Shown here: positions 44,460-54,946 of the stretch, in pieces
Layout of the letters: each line of letters starts with the position of its first letter
Position numbering within the stretch: the stretch's first letter is position 1
Source: Ligula intestinalis
Lineage: Eukaryota; Platyhelminthes; Cestoda; Diphyllobothriidea; Diphyllobothriidae
Assembly (NCBI GenBank): GCA_036362985.1
Contig: JAYGXS010000008.1
Coordinates: forward strand, 23,359,404-23,423,403
Length of the DNA stretch: 64,000 bases
Direction of reading: 5' to 3'
Position numbers and translations under genes: made by a program
Notes under the pieces: model-generated
What the model was told of the DNA's origin: nothing
What the model saw: only the letters and a program-made list of their open reading frames with translations
Databases searched by the model: none

Positions 44460-46438
44460 TAGTATGTTTTTATTAATGCATAACTGTCTATACTTATTCA
44501 ATCGGTTACACATGTCCTGAACTTGCATTAATCTCTATCTGTATAGTGTTGTGTTTACTAAATGTTATACCGTGGTAATTTCGGTGTCATTAACTGCCCT
44601 CGTTCTACATTGCTCGGCTTAGATAGCTAAGTTCACTATAGCCTGGGTATTTCGTTTGGCTTGTTTTTGTTTTATTTCGTAGCTTAGGGTGGCATTGCTG
44701 ATTGGTTGAAATCGCTCAAAGCGCTTAGCTATTGATAAAGGCAATCGATGCTGCCATCGCACGCTAAGAAGACGTCATAATAAGCCGAGTCCAAATGGAG
44801 AAATCGACTACGTACCCCGTCCAGTGTAACACGAGAATAGGAGCAATAGATTGGAAATGCAAACCATTTAAAGTGCAGTGGGAGACATTTTAACAAAAAC
44901 TTAAACAAAAGGCGATAACTGCAAGTTAGTATAATACGTAAAAACTAGAATTATTCTAGGAAGTTTTATACAAATGAAAGTACACCAGAGTTGTAAATGA
45001 ATACAATTACGGCAAATGGCTATCACAAACTCTTCACTCATCACCCACTCCATAAAAATAATCGCGTAGAGGGGTCCTGGTTGATTGTGGTAAACAAGTC
45101 CATAATTTACGATCTGACAGCACAAGCACTAGGGTGTATCCTCGATATTCTGCAGCCACATGAAACAGCCGCATGTTATGCAGGTCACCAGTGAGCCCAA
45201 CAGCGTTCCCCTAGGAATTTCTGGTAGAACGCCGTTTGCGTATATTAATCTTCTCAAATTTGGAAAAACATAGTTGGAGTATATCATCCAGATGTAAGGC
45301 TTTTACGCTCAGACCGAAAAGCTTATACCCTAATAGCAAATGGAACTCGAATCGAGCTCGATTTAGCCACCTGTTCGAGCTCAAAACGAGCTCGAAAAAC
45401 GAGCTCCATGCAAGCTTGCATTTTCGCGCTTGAAGCTCGAAAATCTTATTTCATTTTTCATCCAGACAGGGGTTACCTCCTTTCCTACGAAAGCCCCATA
45501 TTTTTCGAAACGCAGTGAATCATTACTTTTTTAAAGACCGTTTTTTAGTACGTACGGTGTAATACATTACACCGAGAGGAACGCGGGCTATTAATATAAT
45601 TGTTATTTTAGGCTGAACAAGCGAAACTCCCGTCTGACCTACAAAAGGATTGTCTAGCTCTTACGAAGGCTAGCCCCGCCCCCTTTTCGAATGCTGGCCG
45701 ACCTCCCTTACTCGATTGCACATGACTAACTACTCTCCCCGGTTTCGGCTCACATTTCCCATTTCCGATTTTCAAATGAAGATCAAATCCCAGCCTGTGT
45801 TGGAGAGCCAGCTGTCCCCTTTCCCCTTTTGACCCGGTTAATCTGAGAACCATTTGTCTATCACCCGTCGCTCTACACCTCCCGCCGTTGACACCTTCAT
45901 GTTGTCCGTATTCCCGAACCCCTCCCCCCTCTTTTGTGTGAGTGTTTCAGACCAATCCTGAGGTATCGTGAAGTCATATAAAAGCGGAGCCACCCCCTCT
46001 CTCACGTACCCACAAAGCTTTCCCAAGACTAGTTTCGTCCTGCGTGGCGTTATTTTGAACTTTGGCTGACTCCCTTCGCTCTTGATTTGGGATGTCCATT
46101 GCTGAGGTTTGCACACTATCTGTCGTTTACTATTTTTGCTCAATAGTACCACGCTGCCCTGATAGTTGTTATCCTTGGGTTTGAGGTACGCGTGACTGCT
46201 GGATACAGAGTTTGAGGACGAAACAGATACTCTAACGGCAGTTCAGAATGTGATAGGGAAACGTAAATATAGTGCGCTGAGGATCGCTAGTGTCCGTGAC
46301 GGCTCGTGCAAAAGCATTCATGGACGTGAGGCCTGGACAGCTCAGGAGCCAGAATGAAATTCTGGTAATGGCTAGCAGTCAACGAGACGGGAGCAGTTTA
46401 GACTGTGTACGTCCATGTGAATTCCACCATTTGAATGG
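44460..46438. other. No recognised gene; GAGCTCGA cluster
   Basis: Between about 45350 and 45440 the octamer-like word GAGCTCGA and close variants occur about six times at irregular spacing. The minus-strand frames 45608-45853 and 45838-46152 are open but unrecognised. Confidence 0.4.
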
Positions 46439-48151
46439 GTGGTAGACTATGAAGACATCTTGGTTCTTGGGGGACACGAGGCAGGCGAAATTAATTTTAA
46501 GGCGTTCACTTGCATTCTCGACAGTCTTTTCTCGGACGAAGGGAACACCGATGGGCTCCCCCTGTCGGGACTTATTGCCGAGGCAGTCCTGCAGAGGCTA
46601 GAACGACTAGTCTTCCGGGCTTACTGTCCAAAATGTTGGACCAGATACGTCGACGACACCTTTGTCGTAATCAAAAGGAACGACGTTCAGAGCTTTAAGA
46701 CCTTACTGAATTCTATATTCCCTGACATCCAATTTACGATTGAAGAGGAAGATTACGACCGGTTGCCTTTTATGGATGTACATGTCAAGAGGACTTCCGA
46801 GGGGAGGATAAAAACTACGGTCTATCGGAAGGCAACAAACACCAAACGCATCCTGCAATTCCAAAGTAACCACCCAATTGTTCACAAACGCAGTTGCGTT
46901 AGATCTCTATTCCAACGCGTTCAAACGCACTGCAGCGATGAGGACGGGAAAAAGGTGGAGGCAAAATACCTCAATTCCCTGTTCATATCCAACGGTTATC
47001 CGCGATCCTTCATACGTGAGTGCCGACGAAGGCCCATCCGAAGTCGACCAGATGACGAAAAACCAAAGTTCTGGCTAGCGATCCCCTACGTGAAAAATGT
47101 TTCGGAGGCGACAGCTCGACTTCTGAACCCTTTCGGAATTGGGGTGGCCCACAAACCCGATTCAACTATCCGGCAGCAGATAATGAGACCTAAGGACCCG
47201 CTTCCGGCAACGGAACAATCTGCAGTGGTCTACAGCATACCATGCCAAAATTGCAGTGCAAGGTATGTTGGTGAAACGGGTAAACGCCTCTGCACAAGAC
47301 TGCATGAACATCAACTTGCAGTCAATCGCGAGGATAAACTGTCACTGGTATACGGCCACATGGACCGGGAGAAGCATAAGTTTGCTTTCGAAAACGCCAA
47401 AGTCATCGGCCGATCCAACGACAAGATGACCAGATTGGTGCTTGAAAGTTGGGCATCTGTAGGCACAATCAACAGAAATATTGATTTAAATCCAGCCTAT
47501 CAGGCCCTCCGGACAAGACTCCAATCAGCCCCGACGAGGCCGCCGGCGCTAGCGAGCGACTTGCAACTTCGTCAACAGTGGTCACCGACGCGGCAGGGGA
47601 GGAGAACTAATCGCGACTCAAACGGCCGGCATGAGTCATCAATCCACCGACGAGCCCAAACATGTGAGCCGGGTCCACACTTTGAAAGCCAACCGGTCCA
47701 GCCATCCGAGTATGGAAGGAGAGCCGATAGTAGCCGGCCAAGTGCACACAATACGCACACAGACCTGATGGCGACAACAACAGACAGACAGGCGACGGGG
47801 GATGTAGGAGGACGGGCAGAGAGGGCCCTTCGCCGCGCATACGACCGGGAGGACTCACCTACCCACCGACGGACACCGGACCCAGAACGAGGGCTGATCC
47901 GCGCATCCGGCTCAGAGGGGAGGTCGGGCGGTGGTCACACTACCAGGCCGGTTAACGTAGACGCGTTAACGACACACGGACAGGCAACGGATGACACATA
48001 CGGGCGCCAGCCACCCACAATGGAGGTGCCGCAGCCAATCAACGGACAGAACGAAATTCAGCGCTCGTGCGTCAGCCATCGCTACAACACCAGATGGTCT
48101 GCGCGGCATTCCAACTCTCGGCAAGCAGGAACACACAACCCACCACTCTGA
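46439..48151 (+). CDS. Penelope-like RT plus GIY-YIG endonuclease, 5'-truncated
   Basis: A 570-codon open frame. Residues about 40-55 (PLSGLIAEAVLQRLE) are the PLE RT block normally preceded by MGS; YVDD at 70-73 holds two catalytic aspartates; LPFMDVHV at 109-116 and the thumb (SNHPIVHKRSCVRSLF, 143-158) follow. The GIY-YIG domain has VVYSI at 263-267, CQNC at 269-272, YVGETGKR at 276-283, LHEHQ at 288-292 and the metal-site Glu in LESW at 335-338. Residues about 365-570 are a polar, Arg/Thr/Pro-rich, probably disordered tail. The first 38 residues do not look like PLE sequence, so the Met at 46439 is unlikely to be the native start. The RT fingers are missing, so this copy is probably not autonomous. 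Confidence 0.85.
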   Translation: MVDYEDILVLGGHEAGEINFKAFTCILDSLFSDEGNTDGLPLSGLIAEAVLQRLERLVFRAYCPKCWTRYVDDTFVVIKRNDVQSFKTLLNSIFPDIQFTIEEEDYDRLPFMDVHVKRTSEGRIKTTVYRKATNTKRILQFQSNHPIVHKRSCVRSLFQRVQTHCSDEDGKKVEAKYLNSLFISNGYPRSFIRECRRRPIRSRPDDEKPKFWLAIPYVKNVSEATARLLNPFGIGVAHKPDSTIRQQIMRPKDPLPATEQSAVVYSIPCQNCSARYVGETGKRLCTRLHEHQLAVNREDKLSLVYGHMDREKHKFAFENAKVIGRSNDKMTRLVLESWASVGTINRNIDLNPAYQALRTRLQSAPTRPPALASDLQLRQQWSPTRQGRRTNRDSNGRHESSIHRRAQTCEPGPHFESQPVQPSEYGRRADSSRPSAHNTHTDLMATTTDRQATGDVGGRAERALRRAYDREDSPTHRRTPDPERGLIRASGSEGRSGGGHTTRPVNVDALTTHGQATDDTYGRQPPTMEVPQPINGQNEIQRSCVSHRYNTRWSARHSNSRQAGTHNPPL

Positions 48152-48200
48152 TGATGGAAAATAGTGTATTTCCGAAACGTCAGCAAAATTACAGTGTGGT
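48138..48200 (+). ncRNA. Hammerhead-like ribozyme motif overlapping the PLE stop codon
   Basis: CTGATGA at 48148-48154 contains the TGA stop (48149-48151) of the upstream frame. An extra T, then stem GGAAA (48156-48160)/TTTCC (48169-48173), GAAAC at 48174-48178, and GTC. All core residues are present. The stem sequence is unrelated to that of the P1 copies, which supports a folded RNA. Confidence 0.7.
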
Positions 48201-48250
48201 CCACGACAGCGCCTTGTTTTCTTCTTCGCCTTATTTGGGGGATGATGATC

Positions 48251-48253
<3 letters not shown>

Positions 48254-48301
<48 letters not shown>
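48254..48301 (+). repeat. (TA)n microsatellite
   Basis: About 24 TA units directly after the PLE 3' region. Confidence 0.95.
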
Positions 48302-48303
<2 letters not shown>

Positions 48304-48309
48304 TTAAAC

Positions 48310-50180
48310 GTTCCGACGTGTGGGTTGAATTAGCGCAGGTAGCATTCTGGTGGCTGTCTGGACTGTTTTAGGCCGACCGGTGCTTTTGTAAACGCCGACG
48401 AAGGAACTTAAAGGCAATCTGCTGTCTCTCCTCAGTTGTTAGGCCACCCCTGGTTAATAATATCTTGATCTCCTTAAAGGTACTATCGCAAAACCTGGTA
48501 AGCCGTCGGAAGTTCCCTTGACGGAATCCATTAGAAAAAAACGTACTTGCACAGAACTCTAGTTCATGTTACTGCCCAACGCGACAGAGGTTCTAGAGAG
48601 GGATAGTCACAGAGCTCAGAAGCATTTATGAGACAAAACCTGTCAGATCGGGTTAGCGGAAGTTTTCGGCATCCACCGGTTAGATTAGAACAACGGATTA
48701 AACGAGCTAGGTCATTTTCAGTAGTCAGGCCTAAAAAACGCTTCCCGGGATTGAAAACTGAGCTAAGGGGAATGCAAAGGGTCATGTAATAAAAAAGTGA
48801 ATCGGCTCAAGATTCATTTTCTCGCTTTCTGGTCGTCGCTGCCATCCTCATTTCACTACCGCCAGTTTATTCTGTTGCTTTTTTTTTTATTTTTCCATTG
48901 TGTGTTTTCCTCCAGTACTTTATTTTGTCTGCGTAATCTTGGCAAACTTTTTCTTTTTCACAGCATTTGCAAATATTCTTCCACGAATAATGCCACTGCA
49001 AGTGCTGCTACTACTGGTGTTATCAATAATGTCAAAGAAACAACACTTCCTTTCCATAAGATTAATAATCATAGCAGTAATGCCGTGCTGCAATATTTTT
49101 GCTGCTGCATCAATGCACCATTATCAACGTTGCCGCCACTGTTGCCACTTAGGCCCATATGGTGTGGCCGACCATCGATTTCGATTAATACCACCATATA
49201 CACCAACAATTTGATGCAGTGAAAGTGACTGGCCACAGGGGCTGCTAGCGCCAGCCGCATTCCTCACCTTCGCCCGGCGTCAAGAAGACCAAACGGGACC
49301 CGGCGTTGGCGGCTTTCTCCAATGCAAGCCCGTAACAACACCTACCTTAGTCTTACGTGACAGTAACCTTTGCGCGAGTACTACCGCACTAACTACCTTC
49401 AGTTACCCTCAGGAGGTGTCAAGTCAGGCTGAAGGAGGCCAAGACTGATACGGTTACTACTATTTCTGCTACTACTGACAAGTAATGTAGGTATGTCTAA
49501 GTAGTGCGGGTACTGTTTCTGAGGCTAATATTAGTCAGAGGTGACTCTGATTTGAAATCAGCGCTAGGGCTTATGCCCTCTGGATCTCAGAAAAGAGTGC
49601 TATTTCGTATAAACACACGTTTCAGGCCCTGATCACATCAGGGCTTGCTGTGGTTTCCGTCCTCTCAACTCTATCCACCCGGCTGTGACTATTCCTATCA
49701 TGTTTGAACTATGAGGACTACGATACTGCTGCTAGAAGTACGTGCCTAGGCTTAAGTGCTTATTTGATTAATATTGCTTACGAAGACCAGCCAATAGTAT
49801 ATTATAGTACGGTCTGTGTGTGCTTTAGACAAATCGCAACTAAATATGCACTCGTACTCTGTATGATCATATTACCAACGATTCTACTACTATCACCAAT
49901 AATAAAACAACGATTGTAACTGTGGCTTAAATTACTACGAATAATTGTTCTACTCCATAGTCCGGCCGCTGATTTCGACGATGTGTGCACCATAACAGGA
50001 TGAGCACAGGGATGAAGACTTGTGCGTAAACAGCATTATAGTAAGAGCAAAATTACGATGCACCTAATGCACTCTCTCCGTCCTTCCCCCGCCCCCACCG
50101 CAGCATGACCGCATCCGGAACCACCATCCTCCCCAAGTGTACCGCCACACCCGGCTCGGATTCAACGGGGTAGGAGGGTG
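48310..50180. other. No confident gene
   Basis: The minus strand at 48360-48500 can be read as a basic, Leu-rich segment (FKEIKILLTRGGLTTEERQQ, then KFLRRRLQKH) that might be the N-terminal part of a PLE, but I cannot confirm it. The frame 48797-49222 (plus) is hydrophobic and unrecognised. Loose ACT/GCT/ATT triplet-rich sequence occurs at 49000-49500 and 49700-49920. Confidence 0.3.
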
Positions 50181-50665
50181 TATCACGAAATGGTTAAAGC
50201 TATTAAGGTTTCAACCTAACAGCTGCGATCTTCCAGACCTGGTTCCTTAGGAGCTGGGAGAAAACTAGGGAAAGCCAGATTGTTAGGAACAATGTTTTCT
50301 GTACAGAATAGTAAGGAGGAAGTTGTGACTTGGTCTGGCATGGCATTCCACCAGGAGGGCCGTGTGAGAGCGTGGGGTCGTCACAGCGGCCAACGACGTT
50401 GCCTGCGTTTGCACCTGCCTGACGGGGCAAAAGCAGGTGTGTTCGTCAGCGCGGGAATTGTCACAAAGGCCTAGAGCGGGCTTTGTGTGAGTCAGCTTCA
50501 GGACGCTGATTGGCCCGACCAGCCTGGAGTACGTGTGTGCGCCCCAGTCGTGCGAGGGCAAAGGTTACGCGTCGCATGCGGACATGGGCCACTGAGCTGG
50601 ATCGAGCGCAATTAGGCGACCAAGACTGCCACTACGAGACCTTGCCTGTGCCTTCTCGCGCTAGG
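50181..50665 (-). mobile_element. LTR inserted at a P2 fragment, minus orientation
   Basis: TATCACGAAATGG start, AACAGCTGCGATCTTCCAG, AACAATGTTTTCTGTACAG and the GCGTGGGGTCGTCACAGCGG block shared with 43972-44453. The right end is altered. P2 sequence follows at about 50690. Confidence 0.75.
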
Positions 50666-50689
50666 AGGAGGTGCCCTAGAGATCAAATT

Positions 50690-51095
50690 AAGATGCCCAC
50701 ATGGTTGACTCCGGGCATCGTGTGGACCCCGGCGAAGCCTTTGAAGTAATTAATAAGCTCCCGCTAAGCTACCTAAAGTCCCTGGGTCAGCGTTTGCTAG
50801 CAACAGCAGAAGCAACTGCGATCCGGCTGAGAAAGTGGGTTTTGTACGCATAAAAGTACCTCTTGCAAGCCTCCGGTTACATAAATGCCCGCATCTTTCC
50901 GCGCTTCTCCCCTTCTTCCCTGTCCGGATTCAACACGCCCTAATTGCCTCGCAATCGCCTTGTCCCGATGACTAATCCGGCTGTAACGATGAACATAATT
51001 GACAGCATGTTACTTATTGACCCCCTTCCTATATAAATGTAATGCTCCGAGGAGAATTTATCGAAAGCTACGTATGCTTGCCAGATATTCTTCGA
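50690..51095 (+). pseudogene. P2 Penelope-like 3' fragment
   Basis: GTTGACTCCGGGCATCGTGT and KSLGQRLLATAEATAIRLRK-type translation match the C-terminal endonuclease and tail of the P2 copies. The hammerhead-like CCGAGGAG...CGAAAGC lies at 51047-51068. Confidence 0.75.
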
Positions 51096-51214
51096 AGGTG
51101 GAATTATTGCAGCGATTGACTCGCACTCCAGCAGTCGGACAGTCCACACAAACACTGTTAGCCTGTATGACAGCAATACTGAAGAAGAAGCGATCACTGG
51201 AACAAGAGTTTTAT

Positions 51215-51262
51215 TGTCCTGACGTTTCGGATTCCGTCGGGAATCCTTAGTCATAGGTAATC
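51215..51262 (-). ncRNA. Hammerhead-like motif, A3/U8 variant
   Basis: On the minus strand: ATGACTA (51254-51248), an extra A, stem GGATTCC/GGAATCC with loop CGAC, GAAAC, GTC. The stem is seven perfect pairs. Confidence 0.55.
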
Positions 51263-51344
51263 GTGAACAAGTCTGAGTCATGCGCACATGCCGTGTGATC
51301 TGTGTATGTATCACCCGATCTGCGCGTGCCTCAGACTGTTTTTC

Positions 51345-51392
51345 TATTACCTATGATTAAGGATTCCAGAGGGAATCCGAAACGTCAGGACA
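51345..51392 (+). ncRNA. Hammerhead-like motif, A3/U8 variant
   Basis: ATGATTA at 51351-51357, an extra A, stem GGATTCC (51359-51365)/GGAATCC (51370-51376) with loop AGAG, GAAAC at 51377-51381, GTC at 51382-51384. The stem matches the opposite arm, but the loop differs. Confidence 0.55.
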
Positions 51393-52199
51393 CTAAATCT
51401 CTTGTTCCAGTAATTGCTTCTTCTTCCGAACTACTGAAAATATTACAAATAGCGCTGCACTCATCCTATCTCACGAATAACTGAAGTAGGAAGTCGATTC
51501 TGGGAATCACTTTATAAATTGAATTATAACTGGACTACGTTGAATGTTAGCCTCCTTCTCATCACCCGTGACCGTCACCCTAAGGCAGTTTATGGACTAT
51601 TATAAGTTTTAAACATTGGTAACTGTTATTTGGTTAATAATGTTGATCACACTTTTTACGATAAATGCTTTAAAATTCCCAAAGCTGTTAGATCCCTACG
51701 GGCGTTTACTACATTTGTAATATATTGCAATCGCCTGAGGCCAAACTTGTGCGTATGTGCTTTCAATTCAATTATGCAAACTACGATTGCTACAACTGGG
51801 GGACAACAACAGTTAACGAACAGTGATGGCACTGTCACTTTCCTAATGATTGACGCCCAGTTCTAAATATAACTCTGCTTTTTCTGACTAGTCTTTTTAA
51901 ATTCACCCCTTCCCCATAATCTGCAGAGAAAATTCACTGGTTCATGGAAATGAGAAGGTGAGTCGAAAAGGCAGTCCTTCCCGCTTAAAGTGCTATTAAA
52001 GTACACTTTTTTTCTGTCAAAACCGTCCCAAGACGCCAAGTGTTTTGTGTAATGCCAGTACTGCCTCGAACGAAATGCATCAACGGAGCAAGCCTGCGCG
52101 GTCTAGCGTATTCAGCAACCACCACGTAGGGGAAGTCGATTGGCTGCCTCAAAAGGTTCCCCTGATTGGCTGATCAGAGCAAATTAATCACGCTGTAAC

Positions 52200-52440
52200 A
52201 GTGTTCAACCGCACCACTACTGCTAGCGTTTGCACAACCGCTAATTCTATCACTGGCAACAGTACATCGGCCGCTACTACTACTCGTATTAATATAATCA
52301 ATACTATTGGTACAATTACTGCTACTAATATTACTAGCACTAAAGTAATTATTACAACGTCGGTTACGATGCTATGGCCAGGAAATCCATCTGTGGCACT
52401 ACTACTACTGCTACCACCATGATTATTATAGTTACTGCCA
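52200..52440 (+). repeat. Diverged ACT/ATT triplet-rich tract
   Basis: Strong three-base periodicity of A-C/T-T-type triplets gives overlapping Thr- and Ile/Val-rich frames on both strands (52201-52422 plus, 52188-52478 minus). Best read as a decayed trinucleotide repeat, not a gene. Confidence 0.5.
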
Positions 52441-52479
52441 ATATGACAGCTCCGAATCCGGGAGGAAACTACAAACAAA

Positions 52480-52620
52480 GATCAGGCAGGCTGGATGGCT
52501 GAACAAGTTCTGACTTATAAGCCATCATCAGACAGGCATACCGAACCCCAGAGCTCGTACTCGCGACATGTTGGTAAAAAATTAAACGCCCAAACCACTG
52601 AGCCATGGGTTCGTTGCTCG
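52480..52620 (-). mobile_element. tRNA-derived SINE-like unit with hammerhead-like motif
   Basis: On the minus strand, TGGCTCAGTGGTTTGGGCG (A box, 52606-52588) and GCGAGTACGAGCTC (decayed B box, about 52564-52551) precede CTGATGA at 52531-52525, a perfect stem TGGCT/AGTCA with loop TATA, then GAACTTGTTC. The GAAAC core element is mutated to GAAC. Same order as the unit at 28265. Confidence 0.6.
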
Positions 52621-53252
52621 GTCAGTTTCTATGGCGCACATTAGCTATGCTATAGGGGCGTTCATCGATCTCGTTAATAAACATACCCACCCGCAGCGTA
52701 TTGAGGCTTAAGCTAGAAATACGTCAGCAATCGCACAGTAAATATTGATACACGAAGAAGAACAAAGAGTCTGTGGTCGTTTGAATTTCCCACTAGCAGT
52801 TTTTGGATTTGAGCTCCAGGCGTTGCAAAACATGGGAACTGAGTCTAGCCGACTGTAATCAAACCTGACCCGACAGCACTTTTTTTAAATATTCGTCGGT
52901 TTCAGAATTAAAACGGTCCCTGATTTTCTTAAATTTTTAATGTTTTATTGTGCGCTAATTGAACTTTACAAGGTCACTTTTTATATCCTGTCCTTAGGAA
53001 ACTATTATTAGTAAACCTGCGTAATGCTCCCCCGCCCCTATCATCGGCTTCTAGGGGGTGGAAGAATGATGATGTGGTGGTGAGAAGTCAATAGGCTAAA
53101 CAGCTTACTTTTTTCCATTTATGACATTAATTGTCTCCATCTCCTGCTGATCTTTGGACAGAAAATGGCTCTTTCCAATTAAATCTCAACTTTGTTAACT
53201 AGCTAAATTATCCTCCACGCTAATTGCATTAACCTTTTATGAGTGGCTATTT

Positions 53253-53543
53253 ATGTATGCCAAGCGCCACCAGCCTTATGTCGGCGAGTGCTGTTTCGCA
53301 TACAGCACGTACTTTGACTCGAAGGAACAGCTTGAATTAGACGCGGAACGGGACCCTGACAGTAAGGCTGGAGTGGACAGTATCGAGCTTGTTGGTAGTC
53401 ATCAGTCAGTCATACCTCACAGGCAGAGCATTCCTCGTAACATGAGTGGGAGACGCCCCTGTGCTACCCCCCACGACAAATTATGGAATGTAAGATGCCA
53501 TGAGCATGAGGCCCTTTTAGGATCACTTAAATTCCCATTATAA
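53253..53543 (+). CDS. Unrecognised 96-codon open frame
   Basis: Polar translation without a motif I know. No neighbouring coding sequence supports it. Possibly an exon or chance. Confidence 0.2.
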   Translation: MYAKRHQPYVGECCFAYSTYFDSKEQLELDAERDPDSKAGVDSIELVGSHQSVIPHRQSIPRNMSGRRPCATPHDKLWNVRCHEHEALLGSLKFPL

Positions 53544-53769
53544 ATTAAGGTCCTGGATCTTTCCCTCCAATTATTTTGTTCAGTCACTCTTCAGAAGGTT
53601 GCCGAGCGTGTTACTGTACAAACTAACACTGCTAGTTGAAAAGTCAATTTGGCAAACATAGGTTTTCACAATTCTTCGTCAGGCCAGAACATTTGCAAGC
53701 ATAATAACAACTGTACATTTGGACAGGATTAAGAAGTGTTCTTTGATTACAACACAACGTTTTCACGCC

Positions 53770-53930
53770 GCTCACATGGCAAGTGAAATTCCTACTGCCT
53801 ATTCTCCCATCCACTCTGTACAGAATATACTCTTCCTGCTACTCCAGCCCTCCCACGACTTCTCTATACTCTTCAGGGACCGGACCTGAAGATCGCAGTT
53901 GCCTGGGCTCAACTCAACCCCACTGCGATA
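53770..53930 (+). mobile_element. 5'-truncated LTR, plus orientation
   Basis: CTGTACAGAATATACTCTTC, AGGGACCGGACCTGAAGATC and the terminal hairpin ATCGCAG (53892-53898)/CTGCGAT (53923-53929) followed by A. The left part is missing. Confidence 0.7.
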
Positions 53931-54083
53931 CGTCTATCTCCCATACAGCTTCTCACTTATTCGGTTCACACATGGAAGAAAAAAGGTTGGACATTTGGTG
54001 AAAAAGAATATTTTATTCTGTAGGGCGGTAGAAACCACCCAATATCGTATAAACGTGGCTGTATTCGAGCCCTATTTTAGAGG

Positions 54084-54788
54084 ATGAAGACGCACTGCAG
54101 TGAGCCGGAAGGACGAGTACAAGAGTTACGACATCTTCGGGACCAACTTGCCAGGAATGGATACCAGAACAGCTTCATCCACCGCTGCCTCCAGACGCGC
54201 GCACGAGGAGCAAACGAAAGGGGACCACCAATGCACTGGCACCCTCTACCGTACATTGAAAGCGTGTCAGAAGTAACCGAGCGCATCGCCACAAAGCTCG
54301 GTGTGGGTATTGCTCATTACCCGATAGCTACTATGCGCACACGAATCATGCAAGCCAAAGACCCGTTGGATGTTGGTGAGCAGTCTGGCGTCATTTATCA
54401 GGTGCCATGTCGCGACTGTTCTTGCCATTATACAGGGCAGCCCGGGCGACGACTTAGCTCGCGAATAAAAGAGCACAAGCGGGCAGTACGGAAAGGCGAC
54501 CCACAGTCCCAGATCGCTACCCACACTCTGAAGGAGGGCCATGAATTAGACTTCTCGAATACACGGATAATGGCACGAGCCAGTAATAGGACGGCACGCG
54601 AACTGCTGGAGGCCTGGGTGTCAGATTACAACTCCATAAACAGGCCTGTGGATATACCACTCTGTTATTTTGCCATCCGTGCCCGCGACCAGAAACCAGG
54701 GCCCAGCTCCTCTACAAGCATACAGACCACCACCTCAAGGTCACACGCCGCTACTCCAGGGGCGCGCGTCGGGAACACGATAAGATAG
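54084..54788 (+). CDS. GIY-YIG endonuclease region of P4 Penelope-like element
   Basis: 234 codons. Residues 1-45 are the end of the RT thumb (LRDQLARNGYQNSFIHRCL). VIYQV at 103-107, CRDC at 109-112, YTGQPGRR at 116-123 (a variant of YVGETGRR), IKEHKRAV at 128-135 and the metal-site Glu in LLEAW near 174-178 form the GIY-YIG domain. INRPVDIP corresponds to INRNIDLN of the 46439 protein. An in-frame stop just before the first Met separates it from the remaining RT, so this is a truncated copy. Confidence 0.75.
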   Translation: MKTHCSEPEGRVQELRHLRDQLARNGYQNSFIHRCLQTRARGANERGPPMHWHPLPYIESVSEVTERIATKLGVGIAHYPIATMRTRIMQAKDPLDVGEQSGVIYQVPCRDCSCHYTGQPGRRLSSRIKEHKRAVRKGDPQSQIATHTLKEGHELDFSNTRIMARASNRTARELLEAWVSDYNSINRPVDIPLCYFAIRARDQKPGPSSSTSIQTTTSRSHAATPGARVGNTIR

Positions 54789-54889
54789 CGTGAGAATGGA
54801 CGTAGCATGGACAGAGAAAAATCAATAATTTTCACTTCCTCCCCCTCCCTTACCAACTCCATTTATGCGTAGCTGACGTTTGCTGTTTT

Positions 54890-54946
54890 TATTTGTCTCT
54901 GACGATGGCTTCTCGTGTGGAGCCGAAAGCTCAGAGTCCAAATATT
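54890..54946 (+). ncRNA. Hammerhead-like ribozyme motif at P4 3' end
   Basis: CTGACGA at 54899-54905, extra T, stem GGCTTC (54907-54912)/GGAGCC (54919-54924), GAAA at 54925-54928, then G-C and TC (54931-54932). Compared with the other families the last pair is G-C instead of C-G. Stem I can form as TCT/AGA next to the core plus TATTTG (54890-54895)/CAAATA (54939-54944). This is the best-folded candidate in the window. Confidence 0.75.

Larger units (their letters stand above)
51150..51450. repeat. Foldback of PLE ends with divergent A3/U8 hammerhead-like motifs
   Basis: Arms of about 110 bp mirror around 51292: CTGACGTTTCGGATTCC.TC and its inverse, CTTAGTCATAGGTAAT/ATTACCTATGATTAAG, CAGTCTGAG, and GCGCA blocks. 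Each arm carries a hammerhead-like motif reading outward. Confidence 0.8.

Noticed and set aside
46100..46152. PLE tail upstream of the 46439 frame (minus strand, ...AGTAAACGACAG...)
   Set aside because: Similarity to GAAACGTCAG is too short and the core is absent.
48797..49222. 141-codon hydrophobic plus-strand frame resembling a membrane protein
   Set aside because: Driven by T-rich and ACT-triplet-rich sequence; no motif and no neighbours.
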